Counted from the stretch's first letter, positions 17,810-26,289 are shown. The stretch: DNA of 64,000 nucleotides from Gluconacetobacter asukensis (GCF_014174375.1 NZ_JABEQE010000001.1:434001-498000), one strand, 5' to 3'. The notes: generated by a model not told the origin, from the sequence alone. Made by a program: numbers and translations.

Positions 17810-18744
17810 CCCAGCCCCGCGACGAGACCCGCCCCATCACCCGCCTGATGCGGATCGAAGCCCTGGCCGCGCGCGCCGCCCTGGCCCTGCTGCGCCGCCT
17901 GGGGCCGGTGCGGGCCTCGAATGCCGGCGGCGCACTCTGCCGCGCCATCGGCCCGCTCCTGCCGGTCTCGCGCGTGGCCGACACCAACCTGCGGCTGGCG
18001 ATGCCGGAACTCGATGCCCCGGCCCGCCGGGCGGTGATCCGCGCGGTCTGGGACAATCTGGGCCGCACGGTGGGCGAATTCCCGCATCTGGCCGCCCTGC
18101 CGGAAAATCCGGCCTCCGGCCCCGGCTGGGATGTCGTCGGTGCCGAGCATCTGGCCGAACAGGTGGCACGCGGCGGCCCGGTGATCTTCATGTCCGGCCA
18201 TATCGGCAACTGGGAAATGCTGCCCCCCGGCGTGGCCCATCACGGGCTGCCCTTCGCCTCGTTCTACCGCGCCGCCGGCAACCCGCTGGTCGACGACATG
18301 ATCCGCGCCCTTCGCGAAGCGGCCATGAACAAGGCAGCGGGGGGCGAGCCAGTGCCCATGTTCGCCAAGGGCGCACGCGGCGCACGCGGCGCGCTGGCCC
18401 ATATTGCGCGAGGCGGCCGCCTGGGCATGCTGGTGGACCAGAAGATGAATGACGGGATCGAGGCCAGGCTGTTCGGCCACCCGGCCATGACCGCCCCGGC
18501 ACTGGCCGCCATGGCCCTGCGCTATCGCTGCCCCGTCATCCCCGGCTATGTCGAACGGCTGGGCCCGGCCCGCCTGCGCATCCATGTCGAACCCAAGCTG
18601 GACCTGCCCGACAGCGGCGACCGGCAGGCCGACATCCTGGCCCTGACGCAGGCCGTCAACGACCGGCTGGAACGCTGGGTCCGCGCCCGCCCCGGCACCT
18701 GGCTGTGGCTGCACCGTCGCTGGCCGAAATCCCTCCGCCCCTAG
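17806..18744 (+). CDS. LpxL/HtrB-like lauroyl acyltransferase
   Basis: A 312-residue lysophospholipid/lipid A acyltransferase family protein. The HxxxxE catalytic motif is SGHIGNWEM (near residue 130). GRLGMLVDQKMNDGIEARLFG and the C-terminal WLWLHRRWP are standard for LpxL-type enzymes, which add secondary acyl chains to Kdo2-lipid IVA at the inner membrane. The position right after waaA and lpxK supports lipid A as substrate; which chain it adds cannot be told. The start overlaps the lpxK stop (ATGA). Its TAG stop lies in the arm of repeat A5. Confidence 0.9.
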   Translation: MTQPRDETRPITRLMRIEALAARAALALLRRLGPVRASNAGGALCRAIGPLLPVSRVADTNLRLAMPELDAPARRAVIRAVWDNLGRTVGEFPHLAALPENPASGPGWDVVGAEHLAEQVARGGPVIFMSGHIGNWEMLPPGVAHHGLPFASFYRAAGNPLVDDMIRALREAAMNKAAGGEPVPMFAKGARGARGALAHIARGGRLGMLVDQKMNDGIEARLFGHPAMTAPALAAMALRYRCPVIPGYVERLGPARLRIHVEPKLDLPDSGDRQADILALTQAVNDRLERWVRARPGTWLWLHRRWPKSLRP

Positions 18745-18907
18745 GGCCTGAGCGAAAATGCGCGCTGGCGGCGATCCGACGCGCGTTTCCTGCGCTTCGG
18801 TGCTCACGGCCATCAAGGCCGCTCCGCTCCGATGCTCGGAAAACACACGCCGGGCGCGGCCCTGCGGGCCGCTCTCGCTCGCCAGCCCACATTTTCGCTC
18901 AGGCCCT
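18743..18907 (-). repeat. Family A palindromic element, copy A5 (class II arms)
   Basis: The arms AGGGCCTGAGCGAAAATG (18743-18760) and CATTTTCGCTCAGGCCCT (18890-18907) pair 18 of 18. The AG of the acyltransferase TAG stop is part of the stem. The inner hairpin is GCGGCCC/GGGCCGC. The core reads on the minus strand, antisense to the gene it follows. Confidence 0.88.
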
Positions 18908-19235
18908 GACAGGCTGCTTCATCGCACACCCACGCGCCACCGCCCCGTTCATGGTCAATCGGTGGCAAATTCGTCTCAGAATCGCATCAATCATAGGCAA
19001 TTCACGCTGCCGATGCGACAAATCAATGACACTCACGATCAATCGCTGATTACGTTACGATCATATGCATCATTTCGTGCCTAAAATTAGGTCTTTTTTG
19101 CAACAAATCATTGCTTTTTTGCCACATGCCCGAACTTCTGCCTTTTTGGGTGGCGGGACGGATCAGATTCAATTTGGCAATGCCCGGCACCGCGCTCTAG
19201 CGTTTCCCTCGCCCCATACTCCGAGGACATGACAG
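18908..19235 (+). promoter_or_regulatory. AT-richer leader region before the orphan gene at 19236
   Basis: About 330 bp without a gene. It has several T runs (TCTTTTTTG, GCTTTTTTGCC), a small CCTAA/TTAGG stem before one of them (about 19081-19100), and a possible promoter TTGGCA (19174-19179), N16, TCTAGC (19196-19201) that would give a 5' leader of about 30 bases. The composition is clearly more AT-rich than the flanking genes. Confidence 0.35.
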
Positions 19236-19595
19236 ATGCCCGCGACGATGATGACCCTGAAGGCGACCACTCCCTCCACCGACAACGTCGTTCCGCTGCG
19301 TGCGAATTTCCTGCCCCGCCATCGGGAATATCTGATGCGCTGGCTGGACGCCGGAACCTGCATGGGACTGTGTGACGTCGACGTCTCTCCCCGTTCCGGC
19401 AACGGCCCGATCGAGCACGTGCTGGTCTGGGTACGCGAGAACGCCGATCCCGCCTATCTGTTGCGTCCCGAAGGCATGAATTGGGTCCTGGTCGACAATC
19501 TGCGCGACCACCGGCTGGGCAGCTTCAAGACGTTCGAAGCGGCGCTGTACGCAATCCGCCCCGTCCTGGCCTGCGGCGCGACCGCGGCGGCCTGA
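19236..19595 (+). CDS. Hypothetical 119-residue protein
   Basis: Not recognised. A soluble-looking protein with no signal peptide or membrane helix; the body runs from LPRHREYLMRWLDAGTCMGLCDVDVS to FEAALYAIRPVLA. The ATG at 19236 follows GAGG at good spacing; a second ATG at 19248 is possible. It faces lpoA convergently with a 45 bp gap. Codon use is like its neighbours, so I treat it as real. The pattern (one CxxxC pair, a C-terminal FKTFEAALYAI helix) does not point to a function. Confidence 0.6.
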   Translation: MPATMMTLKATTPSTDNVVPLRANFLPRHREYLMRWLDAGTCMGLCDVDVSPRSGNGPIEHVLVWVRENADPAYLLRPEGMNWVLVDNLRDHRLGSFKTFEAALYAIRPVLACGATAAA

Positions 19596-19640
19596 ACGCC
19601 GCCGCCCCTGCCGCCTGCGTTCCCGCCAACCGCCAACCCG

Positions 19641-21056
19641 TCAGCTCTGTTCCCGCGCCAGGCGCCCCGCCGCGGGACTGACAATCCGCCCGCCGCCGGT
19701 GGGCTGGATCTGGAAAATCGCCAGATCGCGGCGTGTCTGACCATCCGGCGTCAGCCCGAACACGCCATCCACTCCTGAAAACCCGTCCGGACGCGTCAGG
19801 GCCTCGACCGTATAGCCGTTCGGCCGGTCCGCCGGCCGCGCCCGGTCCAACGCCCCGACCAGCGCCGAGGCATCATAGGCCAGGTCGCTCAGCGGCGTCG
19901 GCATGGTGTGATAGCGCGCCATATAGAGCTGGACGAAACGCTGCCGCGCCGCCGGGTCGGGCGCCGCATACCACGCGCCCTGCAACGGCCCCAGCTTGCC
20001 GGCAAACGACGCCCACAGCGCCGTCCCCAGAATCCGCACCGGCGGCAGGCCGCCATTCACCGGTGGCGCCGGCGGAGCGGCCGAGCCATCGGCGGTCGCG
20101 GCCGCACCCGGCGCCGGTGGCACGCCGATCACCTGGAACGATTGCAGCGCGTCGATCACCGCCGCCAGTTGCAGCCCGGTATCGGCCAGCAGCAGTGCAT
20201 CGAAGGGCGGCGGCCCCGGCCGCGACGGCGCGGGCGCCGGCTGCGCCTGCTGCACCGCGCCCCCCACCGGATCGACCGCCGCCGCCACATCGGGCGGCAG
20301 CGCGGCCTGGGCGGCAGGCTGTGCCGCGCTCATGCGCGCATCGTAATTGGACAGGGTCTTCAACCCCTGCGTGATGCTGGCGGGGCTGTCGGTATGATAG
20401 ACGATCTGAGGCACGGCCAGGCCCCGCGCCGCGCAATCCTGCACCAGCGCACGCCCCATCGCCCGGCCCAGCGCCGTCCCGGGCAGGAAGGCGGCAAAAT
20501 GCTGCCGTCCCTCGGCCTGCGCCGCCGCCACCATCCGCGCGACCTGCTGCTCCGGCGCGATCCCCAGCGCCCACACGCCGGGCCGGCCAACCGACACGTC
20601 GCTGGTAAAGGCCAGCATCGGCACCGGGCCCGTCGTGGAAACAGTCGCCGCCTGCATGGTCTCGGCGGCGGTCAGCGGCCCCAGGATCACGCCATCGCCG
20701 GCCGCCAGGGCCGCCTGCGCCGCGGCTCCCGCGCCACCGGCGGCGGCCGTGTCCCGAATATCCAGCGGCGGGGCCGTGGGGCTGCCCAGCGCCATCCGCG
20801 TCGCCGACAGCATCGCCTGGCCCAGCCGCGCATTGCCGCCACTCAGCGGCAGCAGCACGCCGACCGTGCGGCCCGGCACCACCGCCGCCGGCGCCGCCGG
20901 AGTGACCGTCGCCACCGGACCGCCCCCTTCGGGGCCCGCACAGGCGGCCAGTCCGGCCAATGACGCCGCCAGCAGCAGTCCGGCCTTGCCAGAGAGGCCA
21001 TGACGGGCTGAATCTGCAGGCCGTTTCTGCATCCGGGTTGCGAATGACCGATTCAT
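19641..21056 (-). CDS. LpoA-like penicillin-binding protein activator lipoprotein
   Basis: A 471-residue periplasmic-binding-fold protein. Starting at ATG 21056 (MNRSFATRMQKR) it has a lipoprotein signal ending LAGLAAC, then an Ala/Pro linker and a type I binding-protein body opening TVGVLLPLSGGNARLGQAML. This is the LppC/LpoA group, which in gammaproteobacteria activates PBP1A at the outer membrane. The head-to-head pairing with rsmI is the same as yraM-yraL in E. coli, supporting the call. A low-complexity insert of Ala/Pro/Gln lies near residues 250-290. An upstream ATG (21176) would put 40 residues before the signal peptide and is rejected. Confidence 0.85.
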   Translation of the reverse strand: MNRSFATRMQKRPADSARHGLSGKAGLLLAASLAGLAACAGPEGGGPVATVTPAAPAAVVPGRTVGVLLPLSGGNARLGQAMLSATRMALGSPTAPPLDIRDTAAAGGAGAAAQAALAAGDGVILGPLTAAETMQAATVSTTGPVPMLAFTSDVSVGRPGVWALGIAPEQQVARMVAAAQAEGRQHFAAFLPGTALGRAMGRALVQDCAARGLAVPQIVYHTDSPASITQGLKTLSNYDARMSAAQPAAQAALPPDVAAAVDPVGGAVQQAQPAPAPSRPGPPPFDALLLADTGLQLAAVIDALQSFQVIGVPPAPGAAATADGSAAPPAPPVNGGLPPVRILGTALWASFAGKLGPLQGAWYAAPDPAARQRFVQLYMARYHTMPTPLSDLAYDASALVGALDRARPADRPNGYTVEALTRPDGFSGVDGVFGLTPDGQTRRDLAIFQIQPTGGGRIVSPAAGRLAREQS

Positions 21057-22090
21057 CTTCCTCGTCCCTGCCTTTCCACGCACCCCATGAAGCGGTGTCC
21101 TCCAGACCTGCGCCATCTTCCCATAGCGGAGCCGACCCCGCCCGTCATGCCCCCGGCCCGGACGACACCGTCCCACCGGCCGAAGACCTCACCGAAGACG
21201 AGGACGCTCTCGCCCCCGCCGGCCATCCCGGCGGGGGCGTCCTGACCCTCGTCTCCACGCCCATCGGCAATCTCGGCGATTTCAGCGACCGCGCGGCCGC
21301 AACCCTGGCGGAAGCCGACCTGATCCTGTGCGAGGACACCCGCACCAGCGCGCGCCTGCTGACCGCGCGCGGCATCACCACCCGCACCGAGCCCCTGCAC
21401 GACCATAACGAGCAGCACCGCATTCCCGCCCTGATCGCTCAACTGGAACGCGGCCGCCGCATCGCCATCATTTCCGACGCCGGCACGCCGCTGCTCTCCG
21501 ACCCCGGCTTCCGCCTGGCGCGGGCGGCCATCGCGGCCGATATCACGCTGACGGCGGTGCCCGGCCCCAACGCCGCCATCACGGCGCTGACCCTGTCGGG
21601 CCTGCCGCCGCACCCGTTCATGTTCTCGGGTTTCCTGCCGCCCCGCTCGGCGGCGCGGCGCGAGGTCCTGGGCAGGCTGCGCGCCGCCGAGCAGGCCGGC
21701 CTGTCCGCCACCCTGATCTGGCACGAGGCCCCGCACCGGCTGGCCGAAATGCTGGCCGACCTGGCCGACATTTTCGGCACCGACCGCCCCGCCGCCGTGG
21801 CGCGCGAACTGACAAAACGGTTCGAGGAAGTACGGCGCGGCCCCGTGGGCACGCTCGCCGCCTGGTACACCGACAATCGGGCGCGAGGCGAAATCACCGT
21901 CCTGCTGGGTCCGCCGGCCGAGGATGACAGCGGCGCCGACGATCTGGACGACCGGCTGCGCGCGGCGCTGGCCACCCTGTCGGTCAAGGACGCGGCTTCC
22001 TTGGTCGCGGGCGCGATCAACCTGCCCCGCCGCACGGTCTATGCCCGCGCGCTGGAACTGGCCCGGCAGACCGACGACCCGCACCGCTAG
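21044..22090 (+). CDS. rsmI: 16S rRNA 2'-O-ribose C1402 methyltransferase RsmI
   Basis: A 348-residue tetrapyrrole-methylase-fold enzyme that methylates the 2'-O of C1402 in the ribosomal P site. Hallmarks are LVSTPIGNLGDFSDRA, CEDTRTSARLL, ISDAGTPLLSDPGF, PGPNAAITALTLSGLP and the C-terminal ARELTKRFEEVRRGPVG. The conserved fold starts only near residue 68; before it lies a Ser/Pro/Glu-rich tail. ATG 21044 puts the start 13 bp inside the divergent lpoA start; GTG 21095 would avoid that overlap and is an alternative. Confidence 0.93.
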   Translation: MTDSSSSSLPFHAPHEAVSSRPAPSSHSGADPARHAPGPDDTVPPAEDLTEDEDALAPAGHPGGGVLTLVSTPIGNLGDFSDRAAATLAEADLILCEDTRTSARLLTARGITTRTEPLHDHNEQHRIPALIAQLERGRRIAIISDAGTPLLSDPGFRLARAAIAADITLTAVPGPNAAITALTLSGLPPHPFMFSGFLPPRSAARREVLGRLRAAEQAGLSATLIWHEAPHRLAEMLADLADIFGTDRPAAVARELTKRFEEVRRGPVGTLAAWYTDNRARGEITVLLGPPAEDDSGADDLDDRLRAALATLSVKDAASLVAGAINLPRRTVYARALELARQTDDPHR

Positions 22091-22130
22091 CGCCTGCCCG
22101 CCGGCGGAAGGGCCACCCGGCACGCCCCGC

Positions 22131-22793
22131 CTATTGGTCACCAATATTCGTATCGAACAGCCCGTCCGGCATCGGGCCGCCCCCCAGGCGGACATTGAAC
22201 AGATCGACCTGCGTCGCCTGCCCCTGCGCGTCCACCACGCTCCACGAGCGCAGCGACAATGGATTGTCATGGAACACCAGTGTCAGGCTCCCGTCTCCCG
22301 GCGAGGCCGTCCGCACCAGCGTGACCTGCACCAACCCGTTGGCATGCGTAAAGGCCGTAACGGTCACATCGCCCGACAGTTGCAGGCCGGGGCGCAGCAG
22401 CAACCCCAGAGGAGTCTTGTCCAGCGGCAGGGTCGTGGTCTGGCCCAGCTGGCTGTCGTTGAAGACCACCTGCCCATGATTGGCCACCAGCAGCAGCGGG
22501 CTGGGCTTGTCATATTCAAAGCGCATCCGCCCCGGCCGGTTCAGCCATGCGGTGCCAGTGGCGCGCTTGCCGTCCGGCGCCAGTTGCTGGAACTGCGCCT
22601 CCAGCGTCGTAATGCCGTCCAGATAGGTCTGGATACGCTGCACCCAGCCCCGATCGGCGGGCGAAAGCGTCGCCGCCACCGTCGTCTGGGCGCGTGCTGA
22701 CGCCACGGGCAGGCAACCCATGGCCACCAGCCCGCCCAGCAGGCAGGTCGCGATACGGGTCGGCAGGAAAGGCAGGCGGTTCGGTCGCGTCAT
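22131..22793 (-). CDS. lolA: Outer-membrane lipoprotein carrier LolA
   Basis: A 220-residue periplasmic chaperone that ferries lipoproteins from LolCDE to the outer membrane. It begins with a signal peptide ending about ASARA|QTT, then RIQTYLDGITTLEAQFQQLAPDG, GTAWLNRPGRMRFEYDKP and the closing FNVRLGGGPMPDGLFDTN, all normal for LolA. The fit to family length is good. It converges with rsmI (40 bp gap). Confidence 0.9.
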   Translation of the reverse strand: MTRPNRLPFLPTRIATCLLGGLVAMGCLPVASARAQTTVAATLSPADRGWVQRIQTYLDGITTLEAQFQQLAPDGKRATGTAWLNRPGRMRFEYDKPSPLLLVANHGQVVFNDSQLGQTTTLPLDKTPLGLLLRPGLQLSGDVTVTAFTHANGLVQVTLVRTASPGDGSLTLVFHDNPLSLRSWSVVDAQGQATQVDLFNVRLGGGPMPDGLFDTNIGDQ

Positions 22794-22914
22794 GGCACCC
22801 GGTCGGTCGCAGGGGGGGTCGCCGGTCAGCCACCCCGCCGGGGCACCGGTCCAGCCCGACTTCGTTGCCCGATCATTCCGGCAAGATCAAGGCGCTGCCC
22901 CCGATGCCCCCGCC

Positions 22915-23577
22915 CTATCGCAGCCGCCCCGACGCCACCAGCGCCGCCAGCCCCTCCGGCACGGGCATGTCCGCCGGCAGTTCCGGCGCCGGGCACGGCG
23001 CATCCAGCACGGTGCGGATCGGAATCACGCCCGCCCAGACCGGATAATCGCCCTCGGCCCCATCGCCCGGCGGCGCGTTGCGCACCTTCACGCTGGCCTC
23101 CTCGATATCCATCCACAACACGGCGGTCGCCTTGCGTTCCTGATCGGTCATCGGCCGCAGCGTCTCCCACCGGCCGGGAAAGAAATCCTCGATCATGTCG
23201 CGCAGCGCGGCGCCGATCGCCTCCTCCCCCTCCAGCAGATTGGCGGTGCCGAACACCATGGCCGAGCGATAATTGACCGAATGGCTGAAGGCCGAGCGCG
23301 CCATCACATACCCGTCCATCTGGCTGCATGTCAGGCACACAGGCGTCCCTCGCGCCGCGCGCAGAAACCGGCTGGCCGCCGAACCATGCCAATACACCCG
23401 GTCCCCCACCCGCCATTGCAGCGTCGGCGTCACATAGGGCGCGCCATCGATCACATAGCCCACATGGCACAAGGGCGAGGCATCCAGCACGGCATACACA
23501 TCCGCCCGCGCGTGGCTGCCGCGCTCATGGGCGCGCCGCACCCGGCTGCGTTCGGTCACGGGGTAGGACTCGGTCAT
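22915..23577 (-). CDS. Flavin-binding PNPOx-like protein (Pyridox_ox_2 / NimA-like)
   Basis: A 220-residue split-barrel flavoprotein. The pattern RSRVRRAHERGSHARADVYAVLDASPLCHVGYVIDGAPYVTP followed by YWHGSAASRFLRAARG is that of the pyridoxamine-phosphate-oxidase-related family that includes NimA nitroimidazole reductases. The exact reaction is unknown. ATG 23577 is used; the in-frame ATG at 23634 is less likely because it lies in the regulatory gap. It diverges from a MocR-type regulator, and such pairs are common, so this is probably its target. Confidence 0.82.
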   Translation of the reverse strand: MTESYPVTERSRVRRAHERGSHARADVYAVLDASPLCHVGYVIDGAPYVTPTLQWRVGDRVYWHGSAASRFLRAARGTPVCLTCSQMDGYVMARSAFSHSVNYRSAMVFGTANLLEGEEAIGAALRDMIEDFFPGRWETLRPMTDQERKATAVLWMDIEEASVKVRNAPPGDGAEGDYPVWAGVIPIRTVLDAPCPAPELPADMPVPEGLAALVASGRLR

Positions 23578-23618
23578 CACAGGCTCCTGTCGTTGCCCAC
23601 CGACGCTGGACGGAAAAC

Positions 23619-23659
23619 GGTCTGGCGTTAACATCCAGTTCTTCCATTTCCATCAGACC
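23619..23659. promoter_or_regulatory. Probable MocR-type operator
   Basis: Inverted half-sites GGTCTG (23619-23624) and CAGACC (23654-23659) flank an inner CTGG-N9-CCAG (23622-23638). They fill the gap between the divergent PNPOx-like gene and the MocR gene, ending 2 bp before the regulator's start. The position suits autoregulation plus control of the flavoprotein gene. Confidence 0.4.
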
Positions 23660-23661
23660 AG

Positions 23662-25089
23662 TTGAGCCCCACCGTGACCGACGCAACCCGTCCTCCGCCG
23701 CCCGCCTGGCTGGTCCTCACCCCCGAATCCGGCCCGCTGGAAAGCCAGATCCACCGCGCAATCCGCGAACGGGTCCTGGCCGGGCAGCTCGCCGCCGGCG
23801 ACCGCCTGCCCTCCAGCCGCGCCCTCGCCCGCGCGCTCGGCGTGGCGCGTTCCACCATCGTACTGGCCTATGACCGGCTGCGCGCCGAAGGCTTCCTGGA
23901 CGCCCGCGCCGGGTCCGCCACCCGCGTCGCATCCCTGCCTTCCCCGCCCCTCCACGGGCACAACGCCCCGCCGCCATCCCCGCCCCCCGGCATGCCGGAC
24001 ATCGTGCTCGACGCCCTGCGTCCCGGCCTCCCCGATCTCGCATCCTTCCCGCATGCCGCATGGGCCCGCTGCCTCGGCGCCCGCGCCCGCGCCGGCCGGC
24101 TGATCGACCTGGGCTACGGGGGCCGCGCCGCCGGCGCCCCGGAACTGCGCGCCGCCATCCTCTCCCATGTCCGGGCCACACGCGGCGTCGTCGCCACGCC
24201 CGATCAGGTCGTCATCGTCCCGTCGATCCGCATCGCCGTCGAAGCCATCGCCCGCATCGCCCTTTCCACCGCCGCCAACCCCGTCGCCTGGGTCGAGGAA
24301 CCGGGCTACATCCCCATCCACACCATTCTGAAAGCCGCGGGCGCCCGGCTGGTGCCCCTCCCCTGCGACAGCGAAGGCATGGACGTCACCCACGCGCCCG
24401 GCCCGCCCCCGCGCCTGATCTGCGTCACCCCCTCGCACCAATACCCGACCGGCGCGGATATGAGCCTGCGCCGCCGCCTGGCCGTACTGGGCCACGCCCA
24501 CGCCAGCGGCGCCGTGGTGCTGGAAGACGATTACGACAGCGAATTCCAGTACGACACCCGCCCGGTCGCCGCCCTGCAAGGCATCGACCGCACCGGATCG
24601 GTCGCCTATCTGGGCACGTTCTCCAAGATCCTCGCCCCCGGCCTGCGCGTCGCCTACGCCGTGCTGCCGCCCCGGCTGGTCGCCCCCCTCACCGATTTCC
24701 TGTCCGGACGCGGCATCGCGGTGCCGATCCACCTCCAGCTCGCCCTCGCCGACTTCATCACCGACGGCCATCTGCGCGCCCACATCCGGCGCATGAACAC
24801 CCTCTACGCCGACCGCATGGCCGGCGCCCTCGCCGCCCTGCGCCACCATTGCGACACTGTGCTGATCCCCGGCCCCGGCACCGGCGGCCTGCAACTGGCC
24901 GCCCGCTTCACCGACCCCACACGCGACGACCGCGCCATCGCCCGCCGCCTATGGTCCCAAGGGCTCGGGGTCCGCCCACTCTCGGACTATCATCTGGGCC
25001 CCGCCCAGCCCGGCCTGCTGCTGGGCATCGCTTCCGCCACGCCGGAGGCCATGGATCGCGCGGCACGGGTGATTCGCGCGTGTCTGTAG
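23662..25089 (+). CDS. MocR/PdxR-family regulator (GntR HTH fused to aminotransferase-like domain)
   Basis: A 475-residue transcription factor. Residues about 20-90 are a GntR winged helix (ESQIHRAIRERVLAGQLAAGDRLPSSRALARALGVARSTIVLAYDRL). Residues about 115-470 are a fold-type I PLP aminotransferase domain with the PLP lysine in FSKILAPGLR and the conserved EDDYDSEFQYD. Family members sense PLP or amino compounds. A TTG at 23662 starts the listed frame; the GTG at 23674 is equally plausible. It diverges from the PNPOx-like gene, with a likely operator between. Repeat B2 follows its stop. Confidence 0.88.
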   Translation: MSPTVTDATRPPPPAWLVLTPESGPLESQIHRAIRERVLAGQLAAGDRLPSSRALARALGVARSTIVLAYDRLRAEGFLDARAGSATRVASLPSPPLHGHNAPPPSPPPGMPDIVLDALRPGLPDLASFPHAAWARCLGARARAGRLIDLGYGGRAAGAPELRAAILSHVRATRGVVATPDQVVIVPSIRIAVEAIARIALSTAANPVAWVEEPGYIPIHTILKAAGARLVPLPCDSEGMDVTHAPGPPPRLICVTPSHQYPTGADMSLRRRLAVLGHAHASGAVVLEDDYDSEFQYDTRPVAALQGIDRTGSVAYLGTFSKILAPGLRVAYAVLPPRLVAPLTDFLSGRGIAVPIHLQLALADFITDGHLRAHIRRMNTLYADRMAGALAALRHHCDTVLIPGPGTGGLQLAARFTDPTRDDRAIARRLWSQGLGVRPLSDYHLGPAQPGLLLGIASATPEAMDRAARVIRACL

Positions 25090-25091
25090 AT

Positions 25092-25210
25092 GTTCTTTTT
25101 TGAAAAAAAGAACCAAAAAACTTTTGATCCGTTCAGGAGTTTTTTGCTGGGGCACACGATGCCCCAAACGAATAAAAGTCTTTTTGCTTCTTTTTCTTCA
25201 GAAAAAGAAG
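25092..25210 (+). repeat. Family B AT-rich palindromic element, copy B2
   Basis: The same end hairpins as B1, in the same order: GTTCTTTTTT-GA-AAAAAAGAAC (25092-25113) and CTTCTTTTTC-TTCA-GAAAAAGAAG (ending 25210). The interior (GGGGCA/TGCCCC stem) matches the B1 interior only when reverse-complemented. It lies between convergent mocR and mbfA and ends 5 bp before the mbfA stop, so it can terminate both. Confidence 0.85.
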
Positions 25211-25215
25211 ATCCT

Positions 25216-26175
25216 TTATCCCGCCGACCCGATCAGAATCCCGGCTGCAAACACCAACGCCCCACCAAAGACAATCTGCACCACGGCCGAGCCGAACGGC
25301 GTATCCTGATACCGCCACCGCACCCAGGAAATCAGCAGCAGTTCGACCACCACCACCACCATGGCCACACTCATGGCCAGCGGAAACCGGTCGATCAGGA
25401 ACGGCACGGTATGGCCGATCCCCCCGGCCGTGGTCATCAGCCCGCAGATCAACCCGCGCAGCAGCGGCGCCCCGCGCCCCGACAATTTGCCGTCATCCGA
25501 CAGCGCCTCGGCAAACCCCATGGAAATCCCGGCCCCGACCGACGCCGCGATCCCGACCAGAAAAGCCTCCCATGGCCGGTGCGAAGCAAACGCCGCCGCA
25601 AACACCGGCGCCAACGTGGAGACCGACCCATCCATCAGCCCCACCAGACCGGGCTGGATCACCTGCAACACGAAGCGCCGCCGCGCGTCCTCGTCCTCAT
25701 CCTCGCGCTTGCTGGCCGGCAGGCGGTTCAGTTCGATCTCGCCCGCCGTCTGCTCGTGCCGGTCTTCGGCCACGGCCAGATCGCCCAGCAGCTTGCGCGT
25801 GGCGGCATCGGTCGTGCGCAACGCCGCCTGCCGATAGAAGCGCGCCGCATCCATCTCCATCTGCCGCGCATAGCCGCGCACGGCCTCGATCCCCAGCCCC
25901 TGCACCTGCCAGGCCGGCCGGCGAACCATGACCCCCGCGATATCCTGCCTGCGAATCAGCGGAATATGCTGGCCGAACCGCCCCACATACAGGTCGATCA
26001 GGTCGCGCCGGTGCTCGTTCTCCTCATGCACCATGTCCGTAAAAATCATGGCCGTATCAGGATATTTTTCACGAATAGCATAGGCGAAATCGGCATAGAT
26101 CCGCGCGTCTTCCTCCTCGTTCGAAATCGCGAGGGCAAGGATTTCCTGATCGTTCAGCGTCGTGAATTTGCGCAT
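25216..26175 (-). CDS. mbfA: Membrane-bound ferritin MbfA (ferritin-like domain plus VIT1 membrane domain)
   Basis: A 319-residue two-part protein. Residues about 1-145 are a ferritin-like/rubrerythrin-type domain with di-iron ligands in SNEEEDARIYADFA, HEENEHRRDL and AEDRHEQTAGE. Residues about 165-319 are a VIT1/CCC1-type membrane domain, opening VLQVIQPGLVGLMDGSVSTLAPVFAAAF, with about five helices. MbfA proteins of Bradyrhizobium and Agrobacterium export iron and protect against iron and peroxide stress, usually under Irr control. ATG 26175 is chosen over an upstream ATG 36 bp away because MRKFTTL matches the fold start. Confidence 0.92.
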   Translation of the reverse strand: MRKFTTLNDQEILALAISNEEEDARIYADFAYAIREKYPDTAMIFTDMVHEENEHRRDLIDLYVGRFGQHIPLIRRQDIAGVMVRRPAWQVQGLGIEAVRGYARQMEMDAARFYRQAALRTTDAATRKLLGDLAVAEDRHEQTAGEIELNRLPASKREDEDEDARRRFVLQVIQPGLVGLMDGSVSTLAPVFAAAFASHRPWEAFLVGIAASVGAGISMGFAEALSDDGKLSGRGAPLLRGLICGLMTTAGGIGHTVPFLIDRFPLAMSVAMVVVVVELLLISWVRWRYQDTPFGSAVVQIVFGGALVFAAGILIGSAG

Positions 26176-26233
26176 GGCCACTATATGCCGGAACCTTCCG
26201 GTCCCGCACAAGATGTTTCGATATCGTGAGAAT

Positions 26234-26251
26234 TAGTCGCGTTATCGACTA
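26234..26251. promoter_or_regulatory. Inverted repeat upstream of mbfA
   Basis: TAGTCG (26234-26239), CGTTAT, CGACTA (26246-26251) is a perfect 6+6 inverted repeat 59 bp before the mbfA start, in a locally AT-rich stretch. The position suits a repressor or activator of iron-export expression. It does not resemble an Irr box that I can recite with confidence. Confidence 0.4.
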
Positions 26252-26289
26252 CAAAGAAACAAACACCACCAGCTCGTCTCTCCACGAAG

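Noticed and set aside
14670-25210. Family B copies as insertion sequences
   Set aside because: About 120 bp with no coding capacity and no flanking target duplication seen; they are better described as small palindromic elements or terminators.
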